Assembly: GCA_944412495.1 (NCBI GenBank)
Contig: CALYBL010000022.1
Coordinates: forward strand, 33,762-97,761
Origin: an uncultured Clostridia bacterium
Lineage (GTDB): Bacteria; Bacillota; Clostridia; Oscillospirales; Acutalibacteraceae
Direction of reading: 5' to 3'
DNA length: 64,000 nucleotides
Part shown: piece by piece, positions 1 through 8,646 of the stretch
Layout: each line of letters starts with the position of its first letter
Position numbering within the stretch: position 1 is the first letter of the stretch
Position numbers and translations under genes: made by a program
The notes under the pieces: model-generated
The model's database searches: none
What the model was told of the DNA's origin: nothing
Seen by the model: the letters and a program-made list of their open reading frames with translations, nothing else

Positions 1-558
1 AGCTACAGCCTGCTTGGACAGGAAATAAGTGCCTCGGCTTATATTGACAGAGAATATATGTATATAGACACCCTTGGCACAAAGGTCAGGATGCCGTTTG
101 ATACGGCTACCGCTTCAGAATATGAAAGCATGGCTGAGCCGGCACTGCCGGAGCTGAGTGAGGATATTCTCAAAAACGCCGAGCGCACTGTGGAAAACGG
201 CGTTGTGAATGTCTCCGTTACCTTCGACGGCGACCTGATAAAAGAGCAGCTTATTGATATGTACAGCAATTCGGTTTCAGGCATGTCCGACACCGGTATG
301 TCTGCTATTGAGGATATGAATTCAGTAACAGATATATCCGACGTCACTATGAAATACACCATTAATGAAGACGGATATTTTACGTGGGCAAGCCTCGATT
401 TTGGAATGTCAATGACGGTTGAGGAGCAGGAAGCAAGTGTAAAAATGGTTATGACCATGACATTTGATAATCCCGGCCAGCCGGTTGAATTCGACATACC
501 AAACGCTGACGAATACACCGATATGTCGGACTTTATGAATGATGATTATTATCTTTGA
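1..558 (+). CDS. C-terminal part of a beta-rich secreted/lipoprotein-like protein (5' end outside window)
   Basis: The frame is open from base 1, so the start lies upstream of the window; 185 residues remain. The visible part has alternating hydrophobic/polar stretches with many Met, Thr and Val, and a run near the end (MVMTMTFDNPGQPVEF) of the kind seen at the C-terminus of LolA-like DUF6612-type Clostridial lipoproteins: strands followed by a short acidic tail ending in a 'NADEYTDM' type motif. No catalytic motif is visible. The signal peptide or lipobox that would settle export is outside the window. An intrinsic terminator follows 20 bases after the stop. The family assignment is by pattern only. 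Confidence 0.6.
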   Translation, partial: SYSLLGQEISASAYIDREYMYIDTLGTKVRMPFDTATASEYESMAEPALPELSEDILKNAERTVENGVVNVSVTFDGDLIKEQLIDMYSNSVSGMSDTGMSAIEDMNSVTDISDVTMKYTINEDGYFTWASLDFGMSMTVEEQEASVKMVMTMTFDNPGQPVEFDIPNADEYTDMSDFMNDDYYL

Positions 559-577
559 TGCTTGCTAAACAAAAAAA

Positions 578-607
578 CAGTCCAGATTTTATCTGGGCTG
601 CTTTTTT
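578..607 (+). terminator. Intrinsic terminator of the left-edge gene
   Basis: A 10-bp stem (578-587 with 591-600, one G-T pair) with a TTT loop is followed by a T-run at 602-607. It lies just after the stop at 558. Confidence 0.85.
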
Positions 608-1000
608 ATTCCTGTTAAATTTGCTTAACGTTGCAGGAAGCAAAGAATTTACAAAGCTGCAAATACAGAGTGCACCGCCCATTAATGTCACATTACCGGC
701 AGTTATTTTCTCATCCGCGGGCAGTTCATAAACAGCAAAGCCATACGCTTACCGAAGCTTCAAGTCCATGCATGATGCTGCTTTCCGCCGGCCGTGCCGC
801 GTTTAGTGTTAAACCGGCCGCACCGATATAGCCTCTTAAATATCCCGTTTTTTTTACAAAGGCCCATACCAAATGCATAATACTCTTTCTTAAAAACAAT
901 AGCCCCATACGCCGGCCGCCTGATGCGCTGTGATAAGCCGTTTGCCGCCGAAGCCGGCACGGTCATTATATGCGTCAAAAGCCTATGCGATCAGGCGACA
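608..1000. other. Intergenic stretch without a recognisable gene
   Basis: Only short open frames occur, on both strands, without good ribosome binding sites or recognisable protein patterns. It separates two genes that converge here (plus-strand gene ending 558, minus-strand thioredoxin ending 1001). No clear terminator for the thioredoxin gene was found in it. Confidence 0.5.
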
Positions 1001-1312
1001 TTAAATATATGACTTGATTACACGCTCCAGCTCCTCTTTCTGACGCAGGCCGACCAGTGTATCTATCACCTTGCCGTCCTTTACAAAGAGAAGCGTCGGT
1101 ATGCTCATTACACCGAAGGAGGAGGCAAGCTCCTGATTTTTGTCGGTGTTTACCTTTACTATTTTTACGTCGTCTATTTCCTCGGAAAGCTCTTCAAGTA
1201 TAGGCGAAAGCATTTTGCAGGGCATGCACCAGTCGGCGTAGAAATCAACCAGCACCAGACCCCTTTCCGCCATAACTTCCCTTTCAAAATCAGCAGTATC
1301 AAGCATTATCAT
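1001..1312 (-). CDS. trxA: Thioredoxin (WCMPC active site)
   Basis: 103-residue thioredoxin, the usual family length: disulfide reductase of the cytoplasm, normally reduced by thioredoxin reductase. The active site is at residues 28-32 and reads WCMPC instead of the standard WCGPC; the cis-proline stretch (MSIPT) and the Asp/Phe/Tyr strand before the active site are present. Three in-frame ATGs lie close together. GGGAGGT touches the first (1318) and sits 7 nt from the second (1312), so 1312 is chosen. No trxB is next to it. The Met in the CxxC changes the dithiol redox potential in known variants; whether it matters here is unknown. Confidence 0.9.
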   Translation of the reverse strand: MIMLDTADFEREVMAERGLVLVDFYADWCMPCKMLSPILEELSEEIDDVKIVKVNTDKNQELASSFGVMSIPTLLFVKDGKVIDTLVGLRQKEELERVIKSYI

Positions 1313-1394
1313 AACCATACCTCCCGTTACTTATCAAATATAGTATATACATTATGATAACACATTATTCTATACTGTACAAGTAGTGATTCCC

Positions 1395-2636
1395 TTATTT
1401 ATTCTTCTTTTTATTGTTTATCACGGTTATAATAACCGTCGCCGCGACCAGTACAACAGCAACCGCCGCTATGCCTATTACCCAGTACAGCTCGTTGCCC
1501 TGACCTGTTGAAGGATTCACAACGCTTGAGCTGTCCGTCTGAGAAGCGGCCTTAGAGTCTTCTGACTGGCTGGTACTCTCCGTATCCGATGGTGCACTGC
1601 TTCCCGATTCTCCCTCCTGAGAAGCATCCTCGGATGTTTCGGTCCGGCCGGAAACCGCTGCATAAAGCTCCTCAGCGTTTGCTACGGCGCCCAGCGCCAT
1701 CACGCACTGACGCGTGCTGTAATCATCGGGAGCGGTGAACCAGCCGGTGCCGCTCATTGACGCAGAGTCTGACCAGAAGCCGCCGTTTTCGTCCTGGAAG
1801 GTGAGCAGAGCATCAACTATATTAACGCCCTCGGTCGTCCAAGTGTCGGACGTAACATCCTCGCCCGCCATTATAAGTCCTATTATAGTATAAGCCTGCG
1901 CACAGCTGCTGTCGGCGCCGAAATATTCAAAAAGTCCGTTTGAGCCGAGCTTTGAATGTATAAAGCTTATGCAGCTCTCACGCTCTGCATCCGCGGTATC
2001 TGTTTCAAAGAAGGAAAGCGCCATAAGCACTGTCGCCGTGACGTCCACCACGCCGTCATCGCCGTAGTTGTTGTAGCCGCCGTCGGCCTTTTTCTGCTCT
2101 ATAATGGCATCTATGGCAGCCGCCGCGTCGTATTCAGCCTCATATCCGTAAAGCTTTGCGGCCTGAAGCGATATGAGCGCCCACGCGTCGTCCATTATGT
2201 CAGCCGTGCCGGCCGTCTTAAAGGAGCCGGAATCGTCCTGCCTCAGGCAGAGAGCGTCGGCGAACTGCTCTACGGAGTCCGTGTCGCCGTTTATTATTGA
2301 TATTATTATGCCCTTGGCATATTCGCGGGAATAAGAGTCCTCCGTTATAGACGCCAAATCCGGCTGTACACTGAGATATTCATAGCCCTCGGTGCCGTAT
2401 ACACCCGCAGCGTATGCTGCCAGCACGTGCTCCATATCGGCCGTTACCGCATCAGCGCCGTCGTAATCCTCATCGAACAGGTAAGACAGATTATCCTTAT
2501 GATATTCCATTGCCCTTTTTGCCGCCTCGTTTGCTGTCTGGGCATAATCGGCGGCCGAGGCTGAGGCCGGAAGCATGACAAGCACTGCCATTACCAGCGT
2601 CATGACTACGGATATAACTCCTGCGTATTTCTTCAT
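1395..2636 (-). CDS. Secreted alpha/alpha-toroid (prenyltransferase-like repeat) protein with NPSTG-type wall anchor
   Basis: 413 residues. Residues 1-28 form a signal peptide (MKKYAG, then a hydrophobic core and ASASA). The middle (about 30-330) has repeated Gly/Asp-rich helical-hairpin units such as QKKADGGYNNYG and FQDENGGFWSD, the pattern of squalene/oxidosqualene-cyclase and prenyltransferase type toroids found in many secreted Firmicute proteins of unknown role. A Ser/Thr/Glu-rich linker (about 335-375) leads to NPSTG, a 20-residue hydrophobic segment and the basic tail NNKKKNK, the layout of a sortase substrate (compare the NPxTG/SPxTG variants of LPxTG). No catalytic residues were recognised. 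It probably sits on the cell wall and binds or presents something; no substrate can be inferred. Confidence 0.75.
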   Translation of the reverse strand: MKKYAGVISVVMTLVMAVLVMLPASASAADYAQTANEAAKRAMEYHKDNLSYLFDEDYDGADAVTADMEHVLAAYAAGVYGTEGYEYLSVQPDLASITEDSYSREYAKGIIISIINGDTDSVEQFADALCLRQDDSGSFKTAGTADIMDDAWALISLQAAKLYGYEAEYDAAAAIDAIIEQKKADGGYNNYGDDGVVDVTATVLMALSFFETDTADAERESCISFIHSKLGSNGLFEYFGADSSCAQAYTIIGLIMAGEDVTSDTWTTEGVNIVDALLTFQDENGGFWSDSASMSGTGWFTAPDDYSTRQCVMALGAVANAEELYAAVSGRTETSEDASQEGESGSSAPSDTESTSQSEDSKAASQTDSSSVVNPSTGQGNELYWVIGIAAVAVVLVAATVIITVINNKKKNK

Positions 2637-2667
2637 TCCAACTCACTTCTTTCTGTTTATTTTTATA

Positions 2668-4398
2668 TCAATGCTCCTTCGCGAGCAGAGTATCCATATA
2701 AGCGCCGAGACGCTCGGCCTCTTTTCTGCTTGTCTCCCTGTCGGACGAAACGCTTATTATATATACCTTTATTTTAGGCTCGGTGCCGCTGGGCCGTATT
2801 ATGACGTCCGCGCCGTCCTCCAGCTTGTATGCAAGCACATCGGACTTAGGCAGCGTAAGCTCTGACGTATGGCCGGCGGAGGTGCATGTCCCGGTCAGAT
2901 AGTCAGAAACGGACACAATCTTTGTGCCGCCTATTTCTGCCGGCGGATTCTCCCTCAAATCCTCCATAATGGCCTTCATCTTGGCCATGCCCCTCGAGCC
3001 CTCAAAATAGCTGTTTATAAGCAGCTTTGTGTAATACCCGTATTCCTTGTACAGGCTGTCCATATAACCGGCGAGCGTGCGGCCCTCCCTTTTGAGCACG
3101 GCCGCTATCTCCGCCAGCAGGAGCGACGCCGCGACGGCGTCCTTATCCCTAACGTAAGTGCCCGGCAGGTAGCCGTAACTCTCTTCAAAACCAAGGACGT
3201 ACCTGTCGGCGTCGCCCTTCGACTCAAGCAGCGCTATCTGCTCGCCTATGAATTTGAAGCCGGTGAGAACGTCTATTACCTCGCAGCCGTATTCCTGAGC
3301 CACCTTATCCGTCATGCGGCTGGTCACTATAGTCTTTACGCATACCGGCCTTTTAAGTCCGGCCGGCCGGTTTTTGAGGATATAATCCAGCATAATGATG
3401 CCCATTTCGTCGCCGTTGAGCAGCACATACTCGCCGCCTTCCTTAACGGCGGCGCCCACCCTGTCGCAGTCGGGGTCTGTAGCCAGAAGTATGTCGGCCG
3501 GGCGCTCGTCAGCAAGCCTTATCGCACACTCAAACGACTCCCTGAACTCAGGGTTCGGGAAGGGAGTTGTCGGGAAATTGCCGTCAGGCTTTTCCTGCTC
3601 CGGCACAACGCGCAGATCCTTTATGCCTGCCAGCGCCAGCGCCTCTCGCACAGGCTTGTTGCCGGTGCCGTTGAGCGGTGTATATATAACGCTCAGCCCA
3701 CCGTCGCTCAGCGCACTTTTATCCACCATGCAGGAAAGCACGCACTGATAATAGGAATCAAACAGCTCAGACCTTACATATTCTATCATGCCGTCCTTCA
3801 TAAGCTGCTCAAAATCACCGCATTTAACGGAATCGAAAATATCGAGCGTGTCTATTATGTCCATTATGTGCCGGCTTTCTTCAAGTCCGAGCTGACAGCC
3901 GTCGGAGCCATATGCCTTAAAGCCGTTGTATTTTGCAGGATTGTGGCTGGCCGTTATCATCGCACCGGCATTGCACTTAAGATATCTTACGGCGTATGAA
4001 AGCACGGGAGTCGGCGCCAGCTCCTTAAAAATATACGTCTTAACGCCGTTTGCCGCCAGAACGCTTGCCGTGCGCTTGGCAAACAGCGTCGAGTTGTTGC
4101 GCGAGTCGTAGCATATAACGGCGCTGCCGCTGCTCGTAACGCCGTTTATATGCTCCGCCATGGCCTGAGCAATCTTGGCGACGGTATAGATATTCATTCT
4201 GTTTGTGCCCGCGCCCATTTCGCCGCGCATGCCGCCCGTGCCAAACTCCAGGTCTTTATAAAAGCGCTCATATATGGCGTCACTGTCGTCCTTTATCGAC
4301 TCAAGCTCCTTTACTATAGCTTCATCGTCCCTCGCCTTTTCACACCAAATCTCATAAAGCTGCTGTTCCGTCATCTTTATATCATCCACATCCTTCAT
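2668..4398 (-). CDS. pgcA: Phospho-sugar mutase (alpha-phosphoglucomutase type)
   Basis: 576 residues, the length of Bacillus PgcA-type alpha-D-phosphohexomutases, which interconvert glucose-1-phosphate and glucose-6-phosphate for UDP-glucose and glycolipid synthesis. All four domain signatures are visible: EFGTGGMRG near 52, the phosphoserine loop TASHNP (Ser151), the metal loop DPDCDR (308-313), a sugar-binding GFEESYGYL stretch, and the phosphate-binding RPSGTEPKIK (535-544). The start at 4398 has only a weak ribosome binding site. A second ATG eight codons in (4374) is possible, and both give the full enzyme. It is followed after 31 bases by the toroid protein gene; no functional link is evident. 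Confidence 0.92.
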   Translation of the reverse strand: MKDVDDIKMTEQQLYEIWCEKARDDEAIVKELESIKDDSDAIYERFYKDLEFGTGGMRGEMGAGTNRMNIYTVAKIAQAMAEHINGVTSSGSAVICYDSRNNSTLFAKRTASVLAANGVKTYIFKELAPTPVLSYAVRYLKCNAGAMITASHNPAKYNGFKAYGSDGCQLGLEESRHIMDIIDTLDIFDSVKCGDFEQLMKDGMIEYVRSELFDSYYQCVLSCMVDKSALSDGGLSVIYTPLNGTGNKPVREALALAGIKDLRVVPEQEKPDGNFPTTPFPNPEFRESFECAIRLADERPADILLATDPDCDRVGAAVKEGGEYVLLNGDEMGIIMLDYILKNRPAGLKRPVCVKTIVTSRMTDKVAQEYGCEVIDVLTGFKFIGEQIALLESKGDADRYVLGFEESYGYLPGTYVRDKDAVAASLLLAEIAAVLKREGRTLAGYMDSLYKEYGYYTKLLINSYFEGSRGMAKMKAIMEDLRENPPAEIGGTKIVSVSDYLTGTCTSAGHTSELTLPKSDVLAYKLEDGADVIIRPSGTEPKIKVYIISVSSDRETSRKEAERLGAYMDTLLAKEH

Positions 4399-4480
4399 TT
4401 AAGCTGCCTAAATATATGTTTATGCCTTGCCGCATATTTCCTCTATTTTATTATATCAATCTGATGCAATTTATTCAATT

Positions 4481-4523
4481 AAAAATATGTGCAAAGGCGT
4501 TTGCGTCTTTGCACATATTTTTT
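4481..4523. terminator. Strong bidirectional hairpin with A/T flanks
   Basis: A 16-bp perfect stem (4481-4496 with 4506-4521), a 9-nt loop and T-runs on both strands. It lies just upstream of pgcA. It is not adjacent to the end of any recognised gene, so what it terminates is unclear (see findings). Confidence 0.75.
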
Positions 4524-4903
4524 GTCTCATTTTCCGACAAACACCTGCCGGGCTTACGTCACTCCTAATGTAGCCAAGCACCTTTTATACCAAAACATCT
4601 GCCCTCATGTTAAAAATGCCGCCGGGAGGACAGCTGTCTGCATAGCTCCTTCCGGCCCGGTTACTTAAGATAGGCCTGACATATAGATTATGCCGGTCAT
4701 TGGTGAAATCAGAAACGGTCGGTACTGTACACTGCTTTCTGTTCGTGTGCTTATACTCTGCAAGCTTCGGCCGTTTTCTCTGAAAAGCCTTACGTCAAAG
4801 CTTTTGGCAAAGCTACGGTCCTGGGCTTAAGCGGGTGGAAAATACGTGCTCTATTCTATGCAATATATAAAATCTGATAAGCCGCGGCCGTTCCTGTAAA
4901 ATC
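4524..4903. other. Intergenic stretch between two terminators, no gene recognised
   Basis: 380 bases bounded by the hairpins at 4481-4523 and 4904-4925. It contains a GC-rich hairpin around 4620-4665 but no coding pattern. I looked for RNase P, tmRNA and SRP RNA signatures and did not find them. Confidence 0.4.
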
Positions 4904-4925
4904 AAAAAGGCGGCTGTAAAGCCGC
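4904..4925 (-). terminator. Intrinsic terminator of the bofA-like gene
   Basis: A 6-bp GC stem (4910-4915 with 4920-4925) is followed on the minus strand by five T (4908-4904). It begins 18 bases after the stop of the gene ending at 4944. Confidence 0.75.
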
Positions 4926-4943
4926 TGTATTGTGTATCTCGTA

Positions 4944-5210
4944 TCAGAACAGCCAAACGAGCCTCAGTATTATCATGAGTATAACACCCGGCAGTGACAG
5001 CACCGCAGAGCATATAACCGTCCACAAATTTATGGGCAGGCCAAAGCCCGTAAAGCTGTCGACGATCGAGGCTATTATCAATGCCGCAAGCCCTATCCCC
5101 GCAGACAGCAGAAGAAAATGTCTTGCTCTTTTGCTTCTTACTGCCGCAACCAAAATCGCCAAGCCCGCTATAACTGCATATATTATGTAAATTATTTTCA
5201 GTACCTGCAT
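4944..5210 (-). CDS. bofA: BofA-like pro-sigmaK processing inhibitor
   Basis: 88 residues, matching Bacillus BofA (about 87). Two or three hydrophobic segments fill the protein, and the C-terminal half has the family pattern: a GLPINLWT stretch, then a second membrane segment with LPGVILMIIL. In Bacillus, BofA sits in the forespore outer membrane and holds the SpoIVFB protease inactive until engulfment is complete; Clostridia often keep it even where sigmaK control differs. A GGAGG lies 8 nt before the ATG. It stands alone with its own terminator. It is the clearest sign in the window that the organism belongs to a spore-forming lineage. Confidence 0.8.
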   Translation of the reverse strand: MQVLKIIYIIYAVIAGLAILVAAVRSKRARHFLLLSAGIGLAALIIASIVDSFTGFGLPINLWTVICSAVLSLPGVILMIILRLVWLF

Positions 5211-5355
5211 ATGTATATCCTCCGTTTTTCTGCTTACTCAAGCATATGAGAAAAGGACGGGTTATATTACAGGCATATATAAACTTTTACATTCGAATTT
5301 TACTTGCTTTAAAAAATATAGATTTATGCTATTATATCAACGGAGGGCGATATTC

Positions 5356-5853
5356 ATGGAAATAACCTTAAAAATGGTGGAATACGGAGAAAAGAGTGTT
5401 CTCAGCAATCTGCTGGAAAAATACAGCTACGAATTCTCGCAATATGACAAGCTTCCCTTTAACCGGGATGGCCTGTATAATTATTCTTATCTCGACTGCT
5501 ACTTTACATCAGAGAATCGCTTTGCGTATTTTATATTTGCCGATATGCAGCTCATCGGATTCGCCATGGTCAGCAAGCGCGCTGAATGCGACAGATATGC
5601 AGATTGGTCGGTAGCGGAATTTTTTGTGGCATATCCATACCGGCGTCAGGGAATCGGCAGCAGCACCATCAAAAGGCTGTTTGAAATGCATAGGGGAATT
5701 TGGCATATAAAATATCATCCCTATAATCTTGCGTCCAAGGCCTTTTGGACAAAGATTGCTGACAGGCATGCACGCGGAAAATACGAGCTGACGTACGGTA
5801 ATGAAAAATATTACGACGGCACAACGCCGGAGGTGTTGGTCTTCAGGGTTTAA
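5356..5853 (+). CDS. GNAT family N-acetyltransferase
   Basis: 165 residues from an ATG (5356) with GGAGGG 8 nt upstream; an earlier in-frame codon at 5326 has no binding site. The acetyl-CoA binding signature of GNAT enzymes is visible as AYPYRRQGIGSSTIKRLF (about residues 92-109), preceded by the beta4 strand ending in EFFVAYP. A late Asn/Phe stretch (NLASKAFWTKI) fits the C-terminal helix of the fold. The acetyl acceptor cannot be told. Single gene, transcribed away from bofA. Confidence 0.85.
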   Translation: MEITLKMVEYGEKSVLSNLLEKYSYEFSQYDKLPFNRDGLYNYSYLDCYFTSENRFAYFIFADMQLIGFAMVSKRAECDRYADWSVAEFFVAYPYRRQGIGSSTIKRLFEMHRGIWHIKYHPYNLASKAFWTKIADRHARGKYELTYGNEKYYDGTTPEVLVFRV

Positions 5854-6494
5854 AAAATTTGGCAGCATCATTGTCGGACAGTGCTCTGCAATTTTCCTCT
5901 GTGAGCTTGGCCGCCCCGTCAGGCTGCAGTAGGCTTCATTTGTGAACCGATATCTGCATAGGCCATACGAGCCTGCTGCCGCCTGACCGCTCAAGAGATG
6001 CTGAGTCTGCCGTTGCTTTGCCTGCCGCATTGCACGCCGCCTCAAATCAATAGCCGGCAGTTATCAGAAATTTTTATATATCGTAAAATGTTTGTTCTAA
6101 GAAAGCTCGTCCGCTAAAGCCTTTTCAAGTAAAAGCGACACGGCTGTATTCTCCTTTATCTTATGGCTTTATCTAAAAAACAAATCAAAGCTGCCAGCAA
6201 ATTAGTGGTTTGCTCAGGCCCCAGAGTGGTCAGAACCTGCTGATCCCTGTAAGGGGTACTGAAAAGCTATCATTGCATCGCTTGCTCTGCTGCCGGCAAA
6301 CCAGTTTTCTTTGATTTTCCAGTTTATCTCTTTAAGCAGAATACCTCACGCCGAAATTTCCGTGTCCCTATAAGTCGACCAGCTCCTTTCTCTTTTCATA
6401 ACTATGCGATTCTTTGGCATTGTCTTTGCCAAGATCCTTTTATCTGCCCTTGGTAGAATCAGGGGTTTTCTTAAGCCTAAAGGCAATAATAACA
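5854..6494. other. Intergenic stretch with one candidate structured RNA and no gene
   Basis: 640 bases between the GNAT gene and the terminator of the sugar operon. Open frames here are short and unsupported. The only structure noticed is the nested pairing at 6175-6317, listed separately. Confidence 0.5.
6175..6317 (-). ncRNA. Candidate structured RNA (low confidence)
   Basis: Two nested long-range helices are visible. AAATCAAAG (6182-6190) pairs with CTTTGATTT (6309-6317), and inside it GGTTTGC (6207-6213) pairs with GCAAACC (6296-6302). On the minus strand the outer helix is followed by a run of six T (6180-6175), as at the 3' end of a small RNA. There is no coding pattern. I could not match it to 6S, SRP, tmRNA or a riboswitch by eye. 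It may be chance pairing. Confidence 0.25.
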
Positions 6495-6524
6495 GAAAAC
6501 AGGCAGCTTTCGCTGCCTGTTTTC
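6495..6524 (-). terminator. Terminator of the Gfo/Idh sugar operon
   Basis: A 13-bp perfect stem (6495-6507 with 6512-6524) with a 4-nt loop, 47 bases after the last gene of the minus-strand operon. The A/T-rich ends of the arms make it work-ready on both strands. Confidence 0.8.
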
Positions 6525-6570
6525 TTATATTACTACCCCTCAAGCTATCAATAATAAAAGCTGCTTTTTA

Positions 6571-7626
6571 TTATTTGCCGCCGTCAATGACCTCCTGCGT
6601 ATTTCTGTCAAGATGCAGGACACGATTGCTTCTTACAGCCATATCGGCAGCAAAGGCGACACGCATGGTGCTTTCAACGTCGTCAATAGTCGGACTGGAT
6701 ACGTATTCCGGGTCCTCTATCATATGTATTAGCTCCAAAAGCTGGCCATACATATTCTTATATATGCTCTTAACGTTTATTATATGATGTTCGCCGGTCT
6801 TTCCGTCGTACCAGCGCAGCAAATCACCCAGCTCGTGACCGTCGCTGCGGTCGCAGGCAAGCACCAGCTTGATGTATCCGCTGTCACCGATAAACTCCTT
6901 GAGATTGCCTGCCATCATGTTCTTTGACCAGCCGCTCTCATAGTTGAATATTGTGCCGTCGTCAAGCACTGCGTTTATCATGCCGTAATTGTACGAGCCC
7001 TCCGGCACGTCAGCGTCAATATTCGTCGATATACCCGATACCTGCACTATCTTCGAGCCGGTGAACCACTGCGCCACGTCTATGTAGTGCACGCCGCAGT
7101 CCACTATCGGCGGACAAAAGGTAAGCAGATGCCGGTACCTCTCCCAGTTGACCGCATTGTGGTTTTGTACCATTCTGAATACTCTGGGCTTGCCTATCGC
7201 ACCGCCTTTTATCATGGCGGCAATCCTTTTATAAGAGTCGTTATGGCGGAGTATGTGCCCCACAAGCACCCTTGACTCCGCACTGCGCACGGCACTTACA
7301 AATTCCAGCGAGCCTTCTAAAGTATCCGCCACCGGCTTTTCACACAGCACATGCTTGCCGCAGGCTATACACGCTTTGAGTATCTCGAGGTGGGTTTCGG
7401 TATAGGTCGCTATTATAAAGATATCCGCTTCCGCGTTTTCAAGATAATCCCTGTAATCAGACGACCACGACTCAGCGCCGTACTTGCGGGCGAAAAGCCT
7501 TGCCGAATCCTCGTTTACATCAACTACGCCGACAATCTTTACATTATCCCTGTAATAAATATCGTCGAGATGCGTAGCGCCTATATAACCGCAGCCGACA
7601 AGCACCACGCCGTATCTGTCCTTCAT
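6571..7626 (-). CDS. Gfo/Idh/MocA family oxidoreductase
   Basis: 351 residues, typical for the family of NAD(P)-dependent sugar/inositol dehydrogenases. The N-terminal Rossmann fold starts with VGCGYIG (10-16); the conserved catalytic EKP is at 96-98 in KHVLCEKP; and the substrate-site residues appear in PPIVDCGVHYIDVAQWF (Asp176, His180). It is the last gene of the minus-strand cluster, 25 bases after the sugar isomerase gene. In this family the enzyme oxidises a ring hydroxyl (often C3 or C2) of a sugar, inositol or glycoside. The exact substrate cannot be read from sequence. Confidence 0.88.
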   Translation of the reverse strand: MKDRYGVVLVGCGYIGATHLDDIYYRDNVKIVGVVDVNEDSARLFARKYGAESWSSDYRDYLENAEADIFIIATYTETHLEILKACIACGKHVLCEKPVADTLEGSLEFVSAVRSAESRVLVGHILRHNDSYKRIAAMIKGGAIGKPRVFRMVQNHNAVNWERYRHLLTFCPPIVDCGVHYIDVAQWFTGSKIVQVSGISTNIDADVPEGSYNYGMINAVLDDGTIFNYESGWSKNMMAGNLKEFIGDSGYIKLVLACDRSDGHELGDLLRWYDGKTGEHHIINVKSIYKNMYGQLLELIHMIEDPEYVSSPTIDDVESTMRVAFAADMAVRSNRVLHLDRNTQEVIDGGK

Positions 7627-7651
7627 TTGCTAAACCACATTCCCCTGTCAC

Positions 7652-8518
7652 TTAATTCATGGCAGCCATTTTTTCCTTTAAGAAGTCCACCGCCATCTTG
7701 ATGTCTGCCGTGGGATCCTCTCCGACCTCACGCTCTATAGTAAGATATCCCCTGTATCCGATATCCTTGAGTGCATTCAGGTATGCAGTGAAGTCGACAT
7801 TGCCCTGACCCAGCGGAGTCTCCTTGAAATAGTCCTCAAGACGCATATCCTCTATGCCGCCGTCGGCAAAAAAGCCGTATATGTTGCGCGGGTCGGTCTG
7901 CTTTATCATTATGCCGTCCTTTGCGTGGGTATGAACAATATAGTCCTTAAGCGTATATACGCCCTGAACAGGGTCGTCGCCCGTCACCATTACAAGGTTA
8001 GCAGGGTCAAAGTTGACGGCAACGCCCTTGGAATCCAGCTTGTCAAGAAACGCCTTTAGGGTAACCGCCTTCTCCGGGCCGGTTTCCACTGCAAAATATG
8101 CGCCAACGCCTGCGGCATATTCCGCCAGCTGATTGCACGCCTCAAGCTGATTCTTATAAGAATCGTCATTCTCGTTGCCGCTGACAACGCCTATGTGCGT
8201 CGTTACGACATTAGCGCCAAGCTCAAGGGCAAGGTCGACTATCCTCTTTGATTTTTCAACCTTCCAGACGTTGTCGTCGGCACGCTCAAAGCCGTGTCCG
8301 CCGAAGTCTCCGCACAGCGCCGATACCTTTATACCGTTTGACGCCAAAATATCCTTTTTTTCCTTAAGGCTGTCAGCCGTCATGTTCTCGGGTGACATCT
8401 CGCCGCTGACTGCATAAAGCTGTACAGCCTCAGCGCCTATCTCGGCTGCCCTTTCTATTCCGCCCTTAAATCCAAGGTGAAACCAGTCGGAAATTACGCC
8501 TATCTTGAATATGCTCAT
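7652..8518 (-). CDS. Sugar phosphate isomerase/epimerase-type TIM barrel (AP-endonuclease 2 family)
   Basis: 288 residues, full length for the xylose-isomerase-like TIM barrel family (IolE/IolI, YcjR, hydroxypyruvate isomerase relatives). Typical metal-ligand segments are visible: AVETGPE (Glu about 145), [10 protein letters not shown] (Asp about 173), VHTHAKD (His about 199) and a late YLTIEREV (Glu about 262). Such proteins beside Gfo/Idh/MocA enzymes act on the keto-sugar made by the dehydrogenase, either epimerising it or cleaving a 3-keto-glycoside. GGAGGAAAATT stands before the ATG. No sugar kinase or transporter accompanies it here. Confidence 0.87.
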   Translation of the reverse strand: MSIFKIGVISDWFHLGFKGGIERAAEIGAEAVQLYAVSGEMSPENMTADSLKEKKDILASNGIKVSALCGDFGGHGFERADDNVWKVEKSKRIVDLALELGANVVTTHIGVVSGNENDDSYKNQLEACNQLAEYAAGVGAYFAVETGPEKAVTLKAFLDKLDSKGVAVNFDPANLVMVTGDDPVQGVYTLKDYIVHTHAKDGIMIKQTDPRNIYGFFADGGIEDMRLEDYFKETPLGQGNVDFTAYLNALKDIGYRGYLTIEREVGEDPTADIKMAVDFLKEKMAAMN

Positions 8519-8646
8519 AATTTTCCTCCTTAATTCTTTTGCGTTTTCTTAAATAATCAAAATTCCAAAAGCCAGCGGCGCACATAAGCCTAATATATAA
8601 TCAGCGCTCTGCATCTCTGCAAAGCCGTACCGCAAAGCAGAAGGAG

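Noticed and set aside
2869..3999. Long open frame on the plus strand opposite pgcA (and similar ones opposite the Gfo/Idh gene at 9501-10634 and aroB/aroA at 40518-41774)
   Set aside because: They lie antisense to clearly recognised enzymes, have no binding sites and show no protein pattern; they follow from GC-rich codon structure.
4524..4903. RNase P, tmRNA or SRP RNA gene
   Set aside because: None of their conserved core sequences could be found on either strand.
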